A stretch of DNA of 8,218 nt from Phycisphaerales bacterium (lineage in GTDB: Bacteria; Planctomycetota; Phycisphaerae; Phycisphaerales; UBA1924). Below, one piece after another: positions 6,731 to 8,218 of the stretch. Below the pieces are notes generated by a model, which had not been told where the DNA came from, did no database searches, and was given only the letters and a program-made list of their open reading frames with translations. Both the position numbers and the translations under genes were made by a program. Location: positions 1 through 8,218 of the forward strand of contig JALSHW010000312.1 of the NCBI GenBank assembly GCA_026982035.1. The letters are read 5' to 3'. How positions within the stretch are numbered: the first letter of the stretch is position 1; each line of letters begins with the position of its first letter.

Positions 6731-7548
6731 CGTGTAATCACATCCGTCACTTGTTCGAGCCCCGCCGTCAATACCTCAGGGCCATCCTCAGTAATCAACA
6801 CATCGTGTTCATAATGAACCGACATCGAATGATCCGCCGTATAAATCGGCCAATCCTTATCCGCCTGCTCAATCTGCCCCGTTCCCACACCAATCATCGG
6901 TTCCACCGCCACGATCGTTCCAGGCGAACAAGGCAGGTTCCCATCGGGCCATTCGCCAGGATACAAAGGCACCACATTGGAAATCCAAGGCGACGAATGC
7001 AACGAACGCCCGCACCCATGTCCGCCCAATCCACGAATCATATGAAACCCATACTTGTCCTCAACAATCCCTTGCACCGTCTTGGCCCACGCCATATAGG
7101 TATTGCCCGGACGCAACTCCTTGATCCCCTCGGCCAGCGATTCCTTCCCCGAATCGGTCAGTTTCTTGATCTCAGGCGACATCTCCCCAAACACATAAGT
7201 CCACGCCGCATCCCCAAACCACCCACGATATTTGATCCCAATATCAATACTCAGCACATCCCCAGCCACCATCGGCCGAGTCAAATACCCGGCCGTCCCA
7301 TGCACCACACAGTCATTGACACTCAAACACGCCTGCGATGGAAACGGCGGCATCCGCCCTGGTTTGTATTTAAAAAAGCACGAGACCCCGCCGAGTTGCT
7401 TGATCTTCTCTCCGACAAACCGGTCAATCTGCGCCAAGGTCTGTCCATGTTCGAGAAAGTCAGCCAACGCGTGATGGACTTGAACAACTTTTTGGGCCGC
7501 GACATAGGCCGCTTCATGATCTTGTGATGTTTTGACGGTTGTTTGCAT
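6727..7548 (-). CDS. map: Type I methionine aminopeptidase
   Basis: The 273-residue cytosolic metallopeptidase removes the initiator methionine from nascent proteins. All five metal ligands of the pita-bread fold are visible: D102 (LSIDIG), D113 (GWFGDAAWTY), H177 (GLGGHGCG), E216 (VAVEPMI) and E247 (SVHYEHDVLI). Substrate-contact histidines are also present at H83 (SVNDCVVHG) and H184 (SLHSSPW). The length fits a simple type I enzyme with no N-terminal zinc finger or SH3-binding extension; the N-terminal 12 residues are variable. The ATG at 7548 has no clear Shine-Dalgarno but is preceded by a -10-like TATGAT eight bases upstream. It is the first gene of a two-gene unit with trpA, overlapping by four bases. 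It diverges from the lipid-kinase-family gene. Confidence 0.96.
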   Translation of the reverse strand: MQTTVKTSQDHEAAYVAAQKVVQVHHALADFLEHGQTLAQIDRFVGEKIKQLGGVSCFFKYKPGRMPPFPSQACLSVNDCVVHGTAGYLTRPMVAGDVLSIDIGIKYRGWFGDAAWTYVFGEMSPEIKKLTDSGKESLAEGIKELRPGNTYMAWAKTVQGIVEDKYGFHMIRGLGGHGCGRSLHSSPWISNVVPLYPGEWPDGNLPCSPGTIVAVEPMIGVGTGQIEQADKDWPIYTADHSMSVHYEHDVLITEDGPEVLTAGLEQVTDVITR

Positions 7549-7556
7549 GTGATCCG

Positions 7557-7562
7557 ATCATA
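7557..7562 (-). promoter_or_regulatory. Candidate -10 hexamer TATGAT before map
   Basis: On the minus strand TATGAT (5 of 6 to TATAAT) ends eight bases before the map ATG, where transcription starting 7-9 bases downstream would begin at or next to the start codon. There is no -35 match at 16-18 bases; a TTGACC directly abuts it and is at the wrong distance. Together with the lack of a Shine-Dalgarno this suggests, but does not prove, a leaderless or near-leaderless map-trpA message. Confidence 0.35.
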
Positions 7563-7577
7563 GGTCAAAAAGAGTGG

Positions 7578-7587
7578 GGAGGTAGGA
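7578..7587 (+). promoter_or_regulatory. Purine-rich ribosome binding site candidate before the lipid-kinase-family gene
   Basis: GGAGGTAGGA contains two Shine-Dalgarno-like cores, GGAGG and AGGA. The AGGA is eight bases before the ATG at 7596, which favours that start over the in-frame ATG at 7620. Confidence 0.45.
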
Positions 7588-7595
7588 CCAGAGCG

Positions 7596-8218
7596 ATGGT
7601 GTATCATTGCACCAACCCCATGAACATCGGCATCATCGTCAATCCCAAATCAGGCCGAAACAAGGCCTCCCAGTTCGCCCAAGAATGCGAATCTCTACTC
7701 AAGAGCAAAGGCCACACCACGCACACAAGCACCACGCAACATCTTGGCACAAATGATCAATTTTGGGGGGTAGATCGCCTCATCATCATCGGAGGCGACG
7801 GCACCGTCCACCACGCCCTGCCCAAACTCATCGAACACCAAATCCCCTTCTATCACCTGGCCACTGGTACCTCCAATCTTATCGCCACCGATCTCAACAT
7901 GCCCAAAGACCCCGCCGCCGCAATTCATTGGATCGAGCAGGGGGGGCAAGCCGATTTTGACATCCCAACCTTTGATGCCCGTCCGTTTCTGGTCATGTGC
8001 TGCTTGGGCATGGATGCAGGCGTCATCCACCGTTTCCAGAACCTCCGCAAAGGTGCAGGCGGCTTCCGCAACTACATCCGCCCGGTGACCCACGAAATCC
8101 TCCGCCCCAGACCCGCTCATCTAAGCATCAAAGCCGACGGAATCGAACTCGATCTCAAATCGCCGATGAATCTCGTCATCGCCAACATGCGTTCCTACGC
8201 GCTCAAAATCAACCCATG
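7596..8218 (+). CDS. Diacylglycerol/lipid kinase family protein (DAGK catalytic domain), 3'-truncated
   Basis: The frame is open from 7596 through the window end with no stop, giving about 207 residues from this ATG or 199 from the alternative ATG at 7620. From 7620 the protein starts MNIGIIVNPKSGR, the typical beginning of the bacterial YegS/DgkB-like lipid kinase family. IIIGGDGTVHHAL (residues 55-67 counted from 7620) is the nucleotide-binding GGDGT motif. ATGTSNLIATDL (81-92) is the second phosphate-loop motif, of the GTxN-L type seen in many family members rather than GTxND. LGMDAGV (129-135) is the third conserved block. Relatives phosphorylate diacylglycerol or another membrane lipid with ATP at the membrane; the substrate here cannot be read from sequence. 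The Shine-Dalgarno supports 7596, while family alignment fits 7620 equally well. It is divergent from map with about 47 bases between starts. Confidence 0.88.
   Translation, partial: MVYHCTNPMNIGIIVNPKSGRNKASQFAQECESLLKSKGHTTHTSTTQHLGTNDQFWGVDRLIIIGGDGTVHHALPKLIEHQIPFYHLATGTSNLIATDLNMPKDPAAAIHWIEQGGQADFDIPTFDARPFLVMCCLGMDAGVIHRFQNLRKGAGGFRNYIRPVTHEILRPRPAHLSIKADGIELDLKSPMNLVIANMRSYALKINP

Noticed and set aside
6751..7527. Open frame of 258 residues on the plus strand opposite map
   Set aside because: It is Arg/His/Pro-rich and antisense to map, which carries all its metal ligands.
7695..8120. Open frame of 141 residues on the minus strand at the window end
   Set aside because: It is antisense to the GGDGT-containing lipid-kinase gene, which is the supported reading.
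1..8218. Mobile element, phage, CRISPR, toxin-antitoxin or defence system
   Set aside because: I saw no transposase, integrase, repeat array, terminal inverted repeat or small paired genes; all long frames are explained by housekeeping, metabolic or signalling genes.

Overview
The window is ordinary bacterial chromosome with dense, intact housekeeping and metabolic genes. The coding DNA is moderately GC-rich and favours C-ending codons. The gene types, a Shine-Dalgarno signal on some genes but not others, and the flavour of the KorB and TrpA sequences suggest a Planctomycetota-like bacterium, perhaps Phycisphaerae. That taxonomic guess rests on overall impression only. I saw no transposase, integrase, phage gene, CRISPR array or long repeat.

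Layout, left to right. (1) Positions 2-925 (+): the 3' part of a 2-oxoacid:ferredoxin oxidoreductase beta subunit (korB-like), cut by the window start. (2) Positions 923-995 (-): a CAU-anticodon tRNA (isoleucine-2 or elongator methionine). Its 3' end overlaps the korB stop codon. (3) Positions 1072-2481 and 2523-3710 (+): cystathionine beta-synthase followed by a cystathionine gamma-lyase/synthase, a probable two-gene reverse-transsulfuration operon (homocysteine to cystathionine to cysteine). (4) Positions 3711-3930: a 220-base leader without a convincing gene. (5) Positions 3931-5907 (+): a transmembrane methyl-accepting chemotaxis protein with a periplasmic NIT (nitrate/nitrite-sensing type) domain. 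(6) On the minus strand, map (7548-6727) and then trpA (6730-5915), overlapping by ATGA, so a translationally coupled pair. TrpA ends only 7 bases from the end of the chemotaxis gene. (7) From about 7596 (+) to the window end: the N-terminal part of a diacylglycerol/lipid-kinase-family protein, divergent from map.

The two transsulfuration enzymes clearly act together, feeding sulfur from homocysteine into cysteine. The other neighbours do not obviously share a pathway. No previously undescribed system is evident. The points most worth a second look are at gene boundaries: the tRNA/korB stop overlap, -10-like hexamers placed so that the cystathionine beta-synthase and map mRNAs could be leaderless, the 7-base convergent junction with no room for a terminator, and an altered active-site segment in TrpA.
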